Shown: positions 46,765-55,501, counted from the stretch's first letter. The stretch is 64,000 bases of DNA from Streptomyces adustus (GCF_009377175.1 NZ_VJZD01000006.1:30364-94363); one strand, 5' to 3'. Numbers and translations are program-made. Notes: generated by a model not told the origin, from the letters alone.

Positions 46765-46821
46765 GCCTGTCAGGCCGATCCTGACAGGCACCGTACGCTT
46801 GTCAGGGCTGCCCTGACAAGC
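46765..46821. promoter_or_regulatory. Pair of TGTCAGG-N5-CCTGACA operators
   Basis: Two inverted repeats of the same core: 46765-46789 (10-bp arms) and 46797-46821 (12-bp arms). Both have TGTCAGG-N5-CCTGACA with centres at 46777 and 46809, 32 bases (three helical turns) apart. They lie directly upstream of the ribosome-binding site of the zinc-finger/HTH gene and 34 bases from the TetR stop, so co-operative autoregulation is likely. Confidence 0.65.
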
Positions 46822-46854
46822 ACGGACCGCGCAGGCCGCACAGGCGGCGTGGGA

Positions 46855-47571
46855 TCAGTCGGCGTCGAGGCCGCCGATCAGACGGTTGAGGAACCGGGTG
46901 AAGGTGGCTTCGGGGGCGAGGGCACGTCCGGGGGCGGAGAGGGCCTCGGCGAGTTCCGGATGCCGGCCGTCCGCGGCGACCGCGGCGAGGTAACGGGCTT
47001 CGGCCGCGGCCCGTTCGGGCGACTGCGCGGCCGCGGCCTGCGCGACCTCGTGGGCGACGTGTCCGGCCACGAACGCGGTGAGCTGAGCGAAGATCTCCAT
47101 CTTCGCCGCGCCGTCCAGCCCGCTGGGCCGCAGTGCGGCGAGCGCGCGCTCCAGGAAGGCCAGGGTGTTGGGTCCCGGGACGCGCCGGGTCGACAGGGCG
47201 GCGGGCAGCCAGGGGTGTCGCAGCATGTGGTCGCGCTGGAGGTGGGCGATGGCCTTCAGGTCGGCGCGCCAGTCACCGGTGAGCGCCGTCGTCGTCGGCA
47301 GTTCGCCGCTGACGCGGTCGACCATCAGGTGCAGCAGCGTCTCCTTGTCGGGGGCGTAGCTGTAGAGCGACATGACGCCGGCGCCGACCTGCGCGGCGAC
47401 TTTGCGCATGGTGACCGCTTCGAGCCCTTCCGCGTCCGCCAGGGCGACTGCCGCCGCGGTGATCGCCTCTCGGCTGTGGACGGGCTTGCGGCCCCTGCGG
47501 GGCGGGACCGAGCTCGGCCAGAGCTCCCCGAAGTCCATGCCGGACACGGCGGCCTCTGCGTCGCGGGGCAT
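46855..47571 (-). CDS. TetR/AcrR family transcriptional regulator
   Basis: 238 residues. HTH at about 35-80 with AITAAAVALADAEGLEAVTMRKVAAQVGAG and MSLYSYAPDKETLL, and a C-terminal TetR_C domain with LRHPWLPAALSTRRVPGPNTLAFLERAL that defines one actinobacterial subgroup. ATG 47571 has AAGGAG 8 bases upstream. It is divergent from the CocE-like hydrolase across a 97-base gap with a candidate operator, so it probably represses that gene. The ligand is unknown. Confidence 0.87.
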   Translation of the reverse strand: MPRDAEAAVSGMDFGELWPSSVPPRRGRKPVHSREAITAAAVALADAEGLEAVTMRKVAAQVGAGVMSLYSYAPDKETLLHLMVDRVSGELPTTTALTGDWRADLKAIAHLQRDHMLRHPWLPAALSTRRVPGPNTLAFLERALAALRPSGLDGAAKMEIFAQLTAFVAGHVAHEVAQAAAAQSPERAAAEARYLAAVAADGRHPELAEALSAPGRALAPEATFTRFLNRLIGGLDAD

Positions 47572-47631
47572 GGTCCACGCTCCTTCCCTCGGCCGCGGTG
47601 GCCCTTGCGGGCCCCAGTCAAGCATGCCCTA

Positions 47632-47652
47632 TTCTCGTACAACGTACGGAAA
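47632..47652. promoter_or_regulatory. Candidate TetR operator TTCTCGTAC-AAC-GTACGGAAA
   Basis: Imperfect inverted repeat (7 of 9 positions) with central GTAC-AAC-GTAC, five bases ahead of the ribosome-binding site of the hydrolase and 60 bases from the TetR gene start. Confidence 0.45.
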
Positions 47653-47668
47653 TTCTGGGAGGGGAACG

Positions 47669-49348
47669 ATGCCATCACGCACGCACGGTTCTGCGCCGAG
47701 GCCGGCCTGGGCACCGCCGGCCGGGAGACCGCCCCTGGCCGCACGGCTGATGAGAGCGACCTGGCGCCGCCTTCCGGCGAAACTGCACGAGGTCGGATGG
47801 GAACCGGGACTGGAGGTGCCGGCCGCCGACGGCAGCCCGCTGGTCACGGACCACTACTTCCCGCGCGCCGAGGGCGACTTCCCCACCCTCCTGGTGCGCT
47901 CGCCGTACGGCAGGAGCCTGCCGTGGTCCCCCATGTACGGCCTGCTCTTCGCCGAGCAGGGCTTTCACGTGGTCCTCCAGAGCTGCCGCGGCACCGGCGG
48001 TTCAGGGGGCGCGTTCGACCTGTGGCGCAACGAGACCGCCGACGGCCGGGCCACGGTGTCCTGGCTGCGCGAACAGCCCTGGTTCGACGGGACACTGGCC
48101 ACCGTCGGCCCCAGCTACCTGGGATACACACAGTGGGCCCTCGCCTCGGACCCGCCGCCGGAACTGAAGGCCATGGTGGTGCAGGTGGGCCTGCACGATC
48201 CCCACGCCCTGTTCCACACGGACGGTGCGCTGCGGCTGGAGAACGCCCTCGCCGTCGGCGTGGGGATGACCTACCAGCACCAGGGCATGGCCGCGTTCCT
48301 GAGGGCGACGCTGCGTCTGCAACGCCGTCTGCGGGACATCACCACCGCACGGCCGCTGCGTGGGGCGCATCTGCCGGTCTTCGGAAGCCACATCCCCTGG
48401 CTGGACGACGTGATGACACACCCGGACGCCAAGGACGCCTACTGGCACGGCGCGTCACAGGCCGGTGCGGCGGAGCACCTCGGCATCCCCACGAGCCTGA
48501 TCACCGGCCGGCACGACGTGCTGGCCGACCAGACCTTCGAGCAGTACGACCGACTGCGCCGGGCCGGCTGCGAGACCGCCCTGCTCGTCGGACCGTGGAC
48601 CCACACCTCCGCCCTGCAACAGGGCTGGCCCGAGGTGTTCACCGAGAGCCTCGCCTGGCTGCGTGCCCACCTGTGCGGCGATCCCTCCGGCCTGCGCCCC
48701 ACCAGGGTGCGCGTGCACGTCGGCGGCGAGAACGCCTGGCGGGACCTCGACGACTGGCCTCCGGCCACCGCCGTGAGCCCGTGGTTTCCCACCGCGCAGG
48801 GACACCTCACCCGGCAGGCACCCACGGACCGCGCACCGCTGAGGTCGTTCCGCTACGACCCGGACGACCCCACCCCCGCCCTCGGCGGCCCCCTGCTCTC
48901 CCGCACCGCGGGACCGCGCGACAACAGCGGCCTGGAGGCACGAGGGGACGTACTGACCTTCACCGGGCCGCCGTTGACCGAGCCCGTCGACATCATCGGA
49001 CCGGTCTCCGCGAGGTTGAGCGTGTCCACGGACACCGGTCACGCCGACGTCTTCACCCGTCTGTGCGACGTGGACGCACAGGGCCGCTCCGTCAACGTCT
49101 GTGACGGACTGGGTCGGCTGCGGACGGACGGGTCCGACCCGTCGCCGATCACCGTGCCGATGGGGGCCACCGCGCACCGCTTCGCCGTGGGTCACCGCAT
49201 CCGCTGGCAGATCAGCGGAGGCGCCCATCCACGCTACGCCCGCAGTCCCGGCAACGGACAGTCGCCGGTGGACGCCACCGCCTTCACACCGGTACGCATC
49301 ACCCTCCACGCCGACTCGGCACTGCTGCCGACCGTCGACGCGAGGTGA
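47669..49348 (+). CDS. CocE/NonD family hydrolase (X-Pro dipeptidyl-peptidase-like)
   Basis: 559 residues with alpha/beta-hydrolase nucleophile Ser149 in VGPSYLGYTQ, acid site TGRHDVLADQ and His site VGPWTH (PxT-like). The C-terminal PepX beta-sandwich (from about 370) has DVLTFTGPPLTEPVDIIGPVSARL. Such enzymes hydrolyse esters or amides such as cocaine or acylated peptides. The ATG follows GGGAGGGG. Divergent TetR regulator upstream, likely repressor. Confidence 0.87.
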   Translation: MPSRTHGSAPRPAWAPPAGRPPLAARLMRATWRRLPAKLHEVGWEPGLEVPAADGSPLVTDHYFPRAEGDFPTLLVRSPYGRSLPWSPMYGLLFAEQGFHVVLQSCRGTGGSGGAFDLWRNETADGRATVSWLREQPWFDGTLATVGPSYLGYTQWALASDPPPELKAMVVQVGLHDPHALFHTDGALRLENALAVGVGMTYQHQGMAAFLRATLRLQRRLRDITTARPLRGAHLPVFGSHIPWLDDVMTHPDAKDAYWHGASQAGAAEHLGIPTSLITGRHDVLADQTFEQYDRLRRAGCETALLVGPWTHTSALQQGWPEVFTESLAWLRAHLCGDPSGLRPTRVRVHVGGENAWRDLDDWPPATAVSPWFPTAQGHLTRQAPTDRAPLRSFRYDPDDPTPALGGPLLSRTAGPRDNSGLEARGDVLTFTGPPLTEPVDIIGPVSARLSVSTDTGHADVFTRLCDVDAQGRSVNVCDGLGRLRTDGSDPSPITVPMGATAHRFAVGHRIRWQISGGAHPRYARSPGNGQSPVDATAFTPVRITLHADSALLPTVDAR

Positions 49349-49398
49349 CCCGCCCTTGGGCCATACTCTGGGTCGGCGACTTCGGGGAGGGCATGTCC

Positions 49399-49812
49399 AT
49401 GCAATACAGCGATCGGTGTGCACGAACAGTCCCGCGAGCGGTGGCCGTCGTCGCCGCCGCCGTCCTGATGAGCAGTTGTTCGTCGGGCGAACCCGCGCAG
49501 GCCAAGGAGTGGCAGGAGAACTACTGCGCCGAACTGGGCGCCTGGCAGGACGCCAGGCACGCCACTACCGCCGACGCGGCGGACACCGGTGACAGTGACG
49601 GACAGTCGGCCCCGAAGCCCGAGTCCGACGCTCTCGGAGCGGCGAGGACGCTGGTCATCGCCGCCGCGAAGAAGCTCGCCCGGGAAGGCCTCGAGCGCGA
49701 CGGCGGCCACATCCTCGACGACACCGTGTACGCCGTCGGCGGCGACGCCGGAGCCGAGAGCCGCGCGGTGTCCTACTGCGACACCGCGGGATTCGAGACC
49801 CTGGTCGACTGA
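49399..49812 (+). CDS. Small lipoprotein of unknown function
   Basis: 137 residues. Signal with lipobox LMSSC near residue 28 followed by an Asp/Ser/Ala-rich linker. Cys residues in NYCAELG and SYCDTAG may form a disulfide. No family recognised. Of two in-frame ATGs, 49399 is 8 bases from GGAGG, and 49393 only 2 bases, so 49399 is preferred. Confidence 0.65.
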   Translation: MQYSDRCARTVPRAVAVVAAAVLMSSCSSGEPAQAKEWQENYCAELGAWQDARHATTADAADTGDSDGQSAPKPESDALGAARTLVIAAAKKLAREGLERDGGHILDDTVYAVGGDAGAESRAVSYCDTAGFETLVD

Positions 49813-49823
49813 GCCGGCCGACG

Positions 49824-49851
49824 CCGGGGCCGCACGGGTACGGTGCCCCGG
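49824..49851. terminator. Bidirectional stem-loop terminator
   Basis: CCGGGGC/GCCCCGG 7-bp stem with a 14-base loop that itself can pair (GCAC/GTGC). It sits between the convergent lipoprotein and FMN-reductase genes. Confidence 0.5.
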
Positions 49852-49902
49852 ACCGCGGACCGCCTCGCGGCCGGCGCCGTCACCCCGCCCGGCCGGCGAA
49901 CG

Positions 49903-50562
49903 TCACTTCTCCGCCCGCTGTGTGACGTCCGCCTCGGTGCGGTCGCCCAGGAACTCGTACCAGCGGCGCTCCAGGCACACGTAACGCACGTCCGCCTCGA
50001 CGAGACCGAGGAATCCCGACACCGTCTCGGCGAGGCGTTCGTGCAGTCCCGGGTCGGCCAGTCGCCCGTCCTCGGCGAAGGCCTGGTAGCCGTCGGCCAG
50101 GCTGAACATGTCCGGGTAGACACGGGTACCCAGATGCTCCAGCGGAACCCGCAGCGCCCACAGCCCACGGTTGCCGCCCACCAGGGACGGCGACGCGGAC
50201 ACGAGCAGGGCGTGCTTGGTCTTGAACGGCTGCGGCCTGATACGGGAGACCCAGTCGATCGCGTTCTTCAGCACGCCCGGCACGGAGGCGTTGTACTCCG
50301 GGGAGGCGATGACGAAGGCGTCACTGCGGTCCAGCCGGTCGTGCAGGGCCAGGGCACCGGGCGGCAGCCCCTCGGCGGCCTCCCTGTCACCGTCGTACAT
50401 GGGCATGTCGAAGTCGCGCATCAAGGCGAGATCGACGCCCGCCCCGGAGTCGGAGACGAGCCGGGCGACCAGGGACGCGAGACGGGCGTTGACCGAGTCG
50501 GTCCGCAGTGACGCGCCGAATACCAGCACCCGCAGCGGGCCGGGACTCGTGTCGGTGGTCAT
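49903..50562 (-). CDS. NADPH-dependent FMN reductase (flavodoxin-like)
   Basis: 219 residues of the flavodoxin-like NAD(P)H:FMN reductase family: VLVFGASLRTDSVNARLASLVA at the N-terminus (phosphate loop), SDAFVIASPEYNASVPGVLKNAIDWVSR (PEYN motif), and a KHALLVSASPSLVGG stretch. It may reduce FMN or quinones. ATG 50562 with GGAAGGACT upstream. The extra start at 50586 is unsupported. Confidence 0.87.
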   Translation of the reverse strand: MTTDTSPGPLRVLVFGASLRTDSVNARLASLVARLVSDSGAGVDLALMRDFDMPMYDGDREAAEGLPPGALALHDRLDRSDAFVIASPEYNASVPGVLKNAIDWVSRIRPQPFKTKHALLVSASPSLVGGNRGLWALRVPLEHLGTRVYPDMFSLADGYQAFAEDGRLADPGLHERLAETVSGFLGLVEADVRYVCLERRWYEFLGDRTEADVTQRAEK

Positions 50563-50796
50563 GGACAGTCCTTCCATCGCGGGCACACGCCTGTCGCGAG
50601 GCGCTCAAGGAACGAGTGTGATCGGGAAAGAGCCACCGTGCGACCGACACGCAGAGCCGCGAGCCATCTCACCCGCAGCAGGGGTCCGGCGATCCTCGGG
50701 GCGGATCGTCGGGAAATAGCCTGAGCGCCACCGCGGGGCCCCGCTGCCGAGTCCGCCACCTGCACGGACGCCGTCCGTGGACGACCCCCAACATAG

Positions 50797-50812
50797 TGGA
50801 TTGACTATTCCA
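50797..50812. promoter_or_regulatory. Operator A, overlapping the TetR promoter
   Basis: TGGATTGACTATTCCA, an imperfect palindrome, overlaps the -35 box. Its complement (TGGAATAGTCAATCCA) matches 11 of 16 positions of the complement of operator B (51516-51531). Both are followed by GAAAG. Confidence 0.45.
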
Positions 50813-50828
50813 GAAAGCGCGCTAAGCT
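50801..50828 (+). promoter_or_regulatory. Leaderless promoter of the second TetR gene
   Basis: TTGACT (50801-50806), 16 bases, TAAGCT (50823-50828), then ATG 6 bases later at 50835. No ribosome-binding site, consistent with a leaderless mRNA. Confidence 0.6.
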
Positions 50829-50834
50829 GGCCGC

Positions 50835-51410
50835 ATGGCACGCACCAGGGAGTTCGACATCGACCGGGCGACAGACCGCGCCATGGACCTGTTCTGGCGC
50901 CGCGGCTACGCCGAGACGTCCCTGCAGGACCTGCTCAAAGAGCTGTCGATAGGCAGCGGGAGCTTCTACGCGGCCTTCGGCTCGAAGGAGCAGCTCTACC
51001 TCCGCGCCCTGGAGCGCTACATCTCCCTCCAGCACGACGACCTGGAGCAGGCCCTCGGCGAGGCTCCCCAGATCCTGCCCGCCGTCCGCAAGGTGCTCGC
51101 CGCGCTGATCGAGGCGGACCTGGCCGACCCCACGCGCGGCTGTCTCGTGGTCAACGCCTCCACCCAGTGCGGCGAGCTGCCCCCCGCGGCGGACCGCGTC
51201 ACCGACGCGATCCGACAGGTCGAGTCACTCCTCGCCGGCGCCCTGGAGCAGGCACAGGCACGGGGCGAGATCTCCCCGGAGAAGGACCCGAGGGAACTGG
51301 CCCGGTTCCTCACCACGTTCCTCCAGGGAATCCGGATCGTCGGTCGGGCGCGCATGGGGCGCGAGTTCGCGCAGGACGCCCTGTCGGCCGCGATGCGCGT
51401 ACTGGACTGA
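50835..51410 (+). CDS. TetR/AcrR family transcriptional regulator
   Basis: 191 residues. HTH at about 8-55 (DRAMDLFWRRGYAETSLQDLLKELSIGSGSFYAAFGSKEQLY). The C-terminal TetR_C with DPTRGCLVVNASTQCGELPP is typical of a group that often controls dehydrogenase genes. Its promoter overlaps an operator-like site, and a similar site precedes the SDR gene, so autorepression and control of the SDR are likely. The FMN reductase is divergent. Confidence 0.88.
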   Translation: MARTREFDIDRATDRAMDLFWRRGYAETSLQDLLKELSIGSGSFYAAFGSKEQLYLRALERYISLQHDDLEQALGEAPQILPAVRKVLAALIEADLADPTRGCLVVNASTQCGELPPAADRVTDAIRQVESLLAGALEQAQARGEISPEKDPRELARFLTTFLQGIRIVGRARMGREFAQDALSAAMRVLD

Positions 51411-51515
51411 CGGCCGCACACACTTCCCATCGAGGCCGGGACGGGCACTTCCCGTCCGCGACCACCACCGCGACCGAGACCGCGACCAAGACCGCGGAAG
51501 GTCGTACTCAGATTA

Positions 51516-51531
51516 TGTATCAATCATTCCA
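51516..51531. promoter_or_regulatory. Operator B upstream of the SDR gene
   Basis: TGTATCAATCATTCCA lies 14 bases before the SDR start and resembles operator A of the TetR gene; both end ATTCCAGAAAG. Confidence 0.4.
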
Positions 51532-51544
51532 GAAAGGGATCGTC

Positions 51545-52339
51545 ATGGAACTCCAGCTCAAGGACAAGGTCGCCGTCGTCACCGGAGCCAGCAAGGGGAT
51601 CGGCCTGGCCATCGTCGAGAGGCTGGCCCGCGAAGGGGTCAAGGTCGTGGCCGGCAGCCGCTCCTCCACCCCCGAACTGGACGCGCTCGCCACCGACCAC
51701 GACGTCACGATCGTGCCGGTCGACCTGTCCACCGCACAGGGGGCGGAGACCCTGATCCAGCAGGCCGTGGAACGGCACCAGCACCTGGACATCCTGGTCA
51801 ACAACGTCGGCGCCGCCGAGCCCCGCGAGTCCTTCCTCGAGGTCGACGACGCCGCATGGCAGCGGATCTTCGACCTGACCTTCTTCAGCGCCGTACGCGC
51901 CAGCCGCGCCGCCCTCCCCCATCTGATCGCGGCCGGCGGCGGGGCCATCGTGAACATCAGCTCGATCAACGCCCGGCTGCCCTTCCCCATGGTGGTCGAC
52001 TACTCGGCGGCCAAGGCCGCCCTGACCAACCTCAACAAGTCCCTGTCCGAGGAGTTCGCACCGCAGGGCGTGCGCGTCAACGCGATCGCCCCCGGCCCGG
52101 TCCGCACACCGTTCTGGACCGCGCCGGGCGGCTTCGCCGACGCCACCGCCGCGAGCGCCGGCATCACCGCCCAGGAAGCGCTGGACGTCGCCGTACCGCA
52201 GGGCATGGGGATCACCACCGGACGGATCACCGAGGCGCACGAGGTCGCCGACCTCGCCCTGTTCCTCGCCTCGCCCCTCGCCGCCAACATCACGGGCACG
52301 GAGACCGTCATCGACGGCGGCCAGACCAAGACGCTCTGA
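51545..52339 (+). CDS. SDR family oxidoreductase
   Basis: 264-residue classical SDR: TGASKGIG nucleotide loop (about 13-20), NNVGAAEP (NNAG-like), catalytic Ser in NISSINAR, and Tyr153-x3-Lys157 in DYSAAKA. It acts on an unknown carbonyl substrate with NAD(P). The ATG follows GAAAGGGA. Co-directional with the TetR gene, separated by 134 bases that carry operator B, so it is a probable repressor target. Confidence 0.88.
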   Translation: MELQLKDKVAVVTGASKGIGLAIVERLAREGVKVVAGSRSSTPELDALATDHDVTIVPVDLSTAQGAETLIQQAVERHQHLDILVNNVGAAEPRESFLEVDDAAWQRIFDLTFFSAVRASRAALPHLIAAGGGAIVNISSINARLPFPMVVDYSAAKAALTNLNKSLSEEFAPQGVRVNAIAPGPVRTPFWTAPGGFADATAASAGITAQEALDVAVPQGMGITTGRITEAHEVADLALFLASPLAANITGTETVIDGGQTKTL

Positions 52340-52438
52340 ACCACCCCCGTACCCGACCCGTCACGAAACCGCCCAGGGCCCTCAAACCCCTGCCCGAACA
52401 GGCAGGTCGAGGGCCCACGGCGACCCGGACGAGCCTCC

Positions 52439-52579
52439 ATGGACCAATATCCGTCGAGTCCGTCGAGTGTTCAACTTCCAGGGCCGGACGCCACCCAGTG
52501 GCTGCGGACCGCCGGCTTCGCCAAGGTGGAGGCCCGCCACCTCATCGGCGGCTACCCCGCCGTCTACGCCACCAAGTGA
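52439..52579 (+). pseudogene. C-terminal remnant of a class I SAM methyltransferase
   Basis: A 46-codon frame whose second half (WLRTAGFAKVEARHLIGGYPAVY) matches the end of small class I methyltransferases. The SAM-binding core is absent upstream in all three frames, so this is a leftover rather than a gene. No ribosome-binding site. Its left edge is about 100 bases after the SDR stop, so a deletion next to the SDR gene may have removed the rest. Confidence 0.5.
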
Positions 52580-52865
52580 GCGCGGCTCCCGTCGAGCGCT
52601 GACGAGCGGCATGCCGGCGGCCCCGGCACGCACCGTCGTTCGGCGGGCCCGCGCCGGGGCCGCCGGTACGTACGGGTGGCCCTGACGCGCGGCGAGGACG
52701 GGCGAACATGACCGTCTGTCACCGTCCGGCTGCGCGTGTAACAGGACTGTATTACCGACGGGTTCGGCGGAACGGAGTGCCGGGCCGGGCCGGTCTTGGT
52801 GGTCGTCACAGACGCTCACTCGTACCGGGCCGCCCGACCCGCCCACCGACACCGAGGATGAATCA
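52580..52865. other. Upstream region of the DUF4232 gene
   Basis: Between the methyltransferase remnant and the lipoprotein gene; no coding frame supported. 52730-52765 is locally AT-richer (GTGTAACAGG and TGTATTACC) and is the likely promoter area. Confidence 0.35.
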
Positions 52866-53579
52866 ATGCGCGTTCACCAGCTCACCTTCGCCGCCCTGGC
52901 CGTTGCCGCAGGCCTCTCGCTCACGGCCTGCCAGAGCGGCACGGACAGTGCGGGACAGAGCGCACCGTCGTCCGCGACCGCGGCGTCGTCCGCGACCGAC
53001 GGTTCGACGACGGGCGGCTCGACGACGGGCGGCTCGACGGCGGGCGGCTCGACGGCGGGCGGTTCGAACCAGGGTGGCGGCAAGGACACCACCGGGGGCT
53101 CCGCCGGGAAGGGCACGGCCGCCGGGAGCGGCTCCGGTTCCGGCACGAGCGGCACGGCCACCGGCCGGTGCCACAGCGACGCGCTGGACATCACGGCGAA
53201 GGACCGCACCATCGACGGCGACCCCGACGGCACCGTCGTGGTCGAGCTGAAGAACCACGGCAGCCGCGACTGCACCCTGTCCGGCTACGCGGGCGTCGAC
53301 CTGAAGACCAGCGCGGGGTCGCTGTCCGCACAGCGCACCGGTACGCCGGCCGGCCCGGCCGTCGTCAAGAGCGGGCAGTCCATCGACTTCGGCATCAGCT
53401 ACCCGCTCAACACCTCCGGCGGCTCCGGTGTCCGCATCACGGGTCTGCTGGTGACCCCGCCCAACGAGACCAGGACCGTCACTCTCGCCTGGCCCGGCGC
53501 CGGCACGCTGCCCGTCACGGAGGGCGGCGGCACGCCCGTGAAGGTGGGTCCGATCGGCAGCGCCGGCCAGGGCGGCTGA
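52866..53579 (+). CDS. DUF4232 lipoprotein
   Basis: 237 residues. Lipobox SLTACQ near residue 22 after a hydrophobic signal, then a Gly/Ser/Thr-rich linker (25-100) with GGST repeats. The DUF4232 domain (about 101-225) has RCHSDALDITAKD, VVVELKNHGSRDCTLSGYAGVDL and the late VTLAWPGAGTLPV; two Cys could bond. DUF4232 proteins are common surface proteins of unknown function. Start ATG 52866. It lies 194 bases upstream of the LCP gene, same strand. Confidence 0.82.
   Translation: MRVHQLTFAALAVAAGLSLTACQSGTDSAGQSAPSSATAASSATDGSTTGGSTTGGSTAGGSTAGGSNQGGGKDTTGGSAGKGTAAGSGSGSGTSGTATGRCHSDALDITAKDRTIDGDPDGTVVVELKNHGSRDCTLSGYAGVDLKTSAGSLSAQRTGTPAGPAVVKSGQSIDFGISYPLNTSGGSGVRITGLLVTPPNETRTVTLAWPGAGTLPVTEGGGTPVKVGPIGSAGQGG
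53006..53065. repeat. 15-bp tandem repeat (4 copies) in the linker
   Basis: GACGACGGGCGGCTC occurs at 53006 and 53021, with GACGGCGGGCGGCTC/TTC at 53036 and 53051. It encodes the GGST(T/A) linker units; the period keeps the frame. Confidence 0.75.
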
Positions 53580-53773
53580 CCCGTACGCCCGGGAACCGTC
53601 CCGGGGAATCCACCCAGGCTCCATGCGCAGTACGGCTGTTGCACATCACCCGAGTACAACCATCCGCCGGAATCGGACGTCTGAACGGATGCCCCGGGAA
53701 TGGCCGCGGGGCGTCCGGCAGGGGCCGGACGGCAGGGCCCGTCGTAGGGGCGGCGCAGTACAGACGGAGGACC

Positions 53774-55501
53774 GTGGACACGCAAGGCGGCAGGAACATC
53801 GATCCCGCGGACCAGTGGGTCCTCGATCCGGAGACCGGTGACTACCGGCTGCACACGGGCACCGGCGACGCCCCGGCCGCCACGGTGCCGGAGCAGGGCG
53901 GGCGTCGCGCGCGCCGCGAGGCGGAGCGGCGCCCCGCCCCGGACCCGGGCCCGGGCACTCACGGCGGCGGCGGTATGGGCGTGAGCACCCCCCGCGGCGG
54001 CGCGGCGAGGTCCCGGAAGGCCAAGCGGTCCACGAAGCGCAGGGTCCTGGTGTGGACCGCGGGCACGCTGGGTTTCGTTCTGGTGGCGGGCAGCGCCGGG
54101 GCCTATCTGCTGTACCGGCACTTCAACGACAACATCAACACGGTGGACGTCGGCACCGCGGGCAGCAAGAACGCGACCAGCGACGACGCGGTGAACATCC
54201 TGGTCATCGGCACCGACAGCCGAATAGGCCTGGGCGGGAAGTACGGCGACGCCGGCAGCGTGGGCCACGCCGACACCACGATCCTCTTCCATGTGGCGAA
54301 GGACCGCTCGAACGCCACTGCCATGAGCATTCCACGCGACATGGTCACCGGCATCCCGGACTGCCCGACCAAGCAGAAGGACGGCTCCACCCAAACGATC
54401 AAGGCCACGCCCCAGGGGTCGTTCGGTCCGCGATTCAACGAGAGCCTCGGCCAGGAGGGCCGCGACCCGGGCTGCACCATGCGGACCGTCTCCGAGATCA
54501 CCGGTCTGCCGATCGACCACTTCATCCTGGTCAACTTCGAGGCCGTGAAGACGCTCTCCACCGCGGTCGGCGGCGTGCCGATCTGCCTGACCCATGCCAT
54601 CGACGACACGGACAAGCAGGGGCAGGGCTCTCATCTGCATCTGGCCGCCGGACCGCACACGGTGCAGGGCGAAGAGGCCCTCCAGTTCGTCAGGACCCGT
54701 CACTCGCTGAAGAACGGCAGTGACCTGGACCGCATCGACCTCCAGAAGCAGTTCCTGGGTTCGATGATCCGCCAGATGAAGTCCGGCGACACCCTCAGCG
54801 ATCCCACGAAGCTCTTCAAGCTGGCGAACGCGGCCACCAAGTCGCTCACCGTGGACACCGGCATCGGCGGTGTCGACAAGCTCACCGCCCTCGCCAAGGA
54901 TCTCAACCGGGTGGATTCCGAGCACATCACCTTCACGACCCTGCCGGTCGTCGACAATCCGGCCGAGGGGAAGAACCACCGGACCGTCGTGATCGACAAG
55001 ACCAGGGCGCCCGCGCTCTTCGCAGCGATCAAGAACGACGTCTCGCTGACCGAGGTCGCGAAGAAGCCCACGTCCGACTCCAAGCTCAAGGGCACCAAGG
55101 CGGACCCGTCGCAGGTCCGGGTGACCGTCTACAACGGCGGTGGCCCCCAGGGCGCGGCGCAGACCACCCTGGAGTGGCTCCAGAACACCAAGGGCGTCGC
55201 CCACTCCACCAACGGCGGCAACGCCCCCGGGGCGAAGCAGGACCGTACGACCCTGGCCTACGCTCCCGAGCAGGCCGACCAGGCCCGGGCGCTCGCCGCG
55301 ATGATGGGCCTGTCCGCCTCGGCGCTCCACCCCGCGACGACCGCCTCCGGGTCCGGCACGGACGGCTCCGGGACCAGCAAGGACATGACACTCACCCTCG
55401 GGCGCGACTTCAACGGCCCCGGAGCGGCGCTCACCGACCCGGCCAAGCCCCCGACCGACATCCCGCAGTCGCGCGCCGACAAGAAGGAGTGCGTCGGCTG
55501 A
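53774..55501 (+). CDS. LytR-CpsA-Psr (LCP) family phosphotransferase with LytR_C domain
   Basis: 575 residues: cytoplasmic Arg-rich N-terminus (to 90), one membrane helix (RVLVWTAGTLGFVLVAGSAG), LCP catalytic domain with VNILVIGTDSR, MSIPRDMVTG and RTRHSLKNGSDLDRIDLQKQ (Arg/Asp metal and lipid binding), and a C-terminal LytR_C (from about 440, VRVTVYNGGGPQGAAQTTLEW). These enzymes attach polymers from undecaprenyl carriers to peptidoglycan or other acceptors, so this one could attach the exopolysaccharide or a teichoic-type polymer. GTG start follows CGGAGG. Confidence 0.9.
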   Translation: MDTQGGRNIDPADQWVLDPETGDYRLHTGTGDAPAATVPEQGGRRARREAERRPAPDPGPGTHGGGGMGVSTPRGGAARSRKAKRSTKRRVLVWTAGTLGFVLVAGSAGAYLLYRHFNDNINTVDVGTAGSKNATSDDAVNILVIGTDSRIGLGGKYGDAGSVGHADTTILFHVAKDRSNATAMSIPRDMVTGIPDCPTKQKDGSTQTIKATPQGSFGPRFNESLGQEGRDPGCTMRTVSEITGLPIDHFILVNFEAVKTLSTAVGGVPICLTHAIDDTDKQGQGSHLHLAAGPHTVQGEEALQFVRTRHSLKNGSDLDRIDLQKQFLGSMIRQMKSGDTLSDPTKLFKLANAATKSLTVDTGIGGVDKLTALAKDLNRVDSEHITFTTLPVVDNPAEGKNHRTVVIDKTRAPALFAAIKNDVSLTEVAKKPTSDSKLKGTKADPSQVRVTVYNGGGPQGAAQTTLEWLQNTKGVAHSTNGGNAPGAKQDRTTLAYAPEQADQARALAAMMGLSASALHPATTASGSGTDGSGTSKDMTLTLGRDFNGPGAALTDPAKPPTDIPQSRADKKECVG

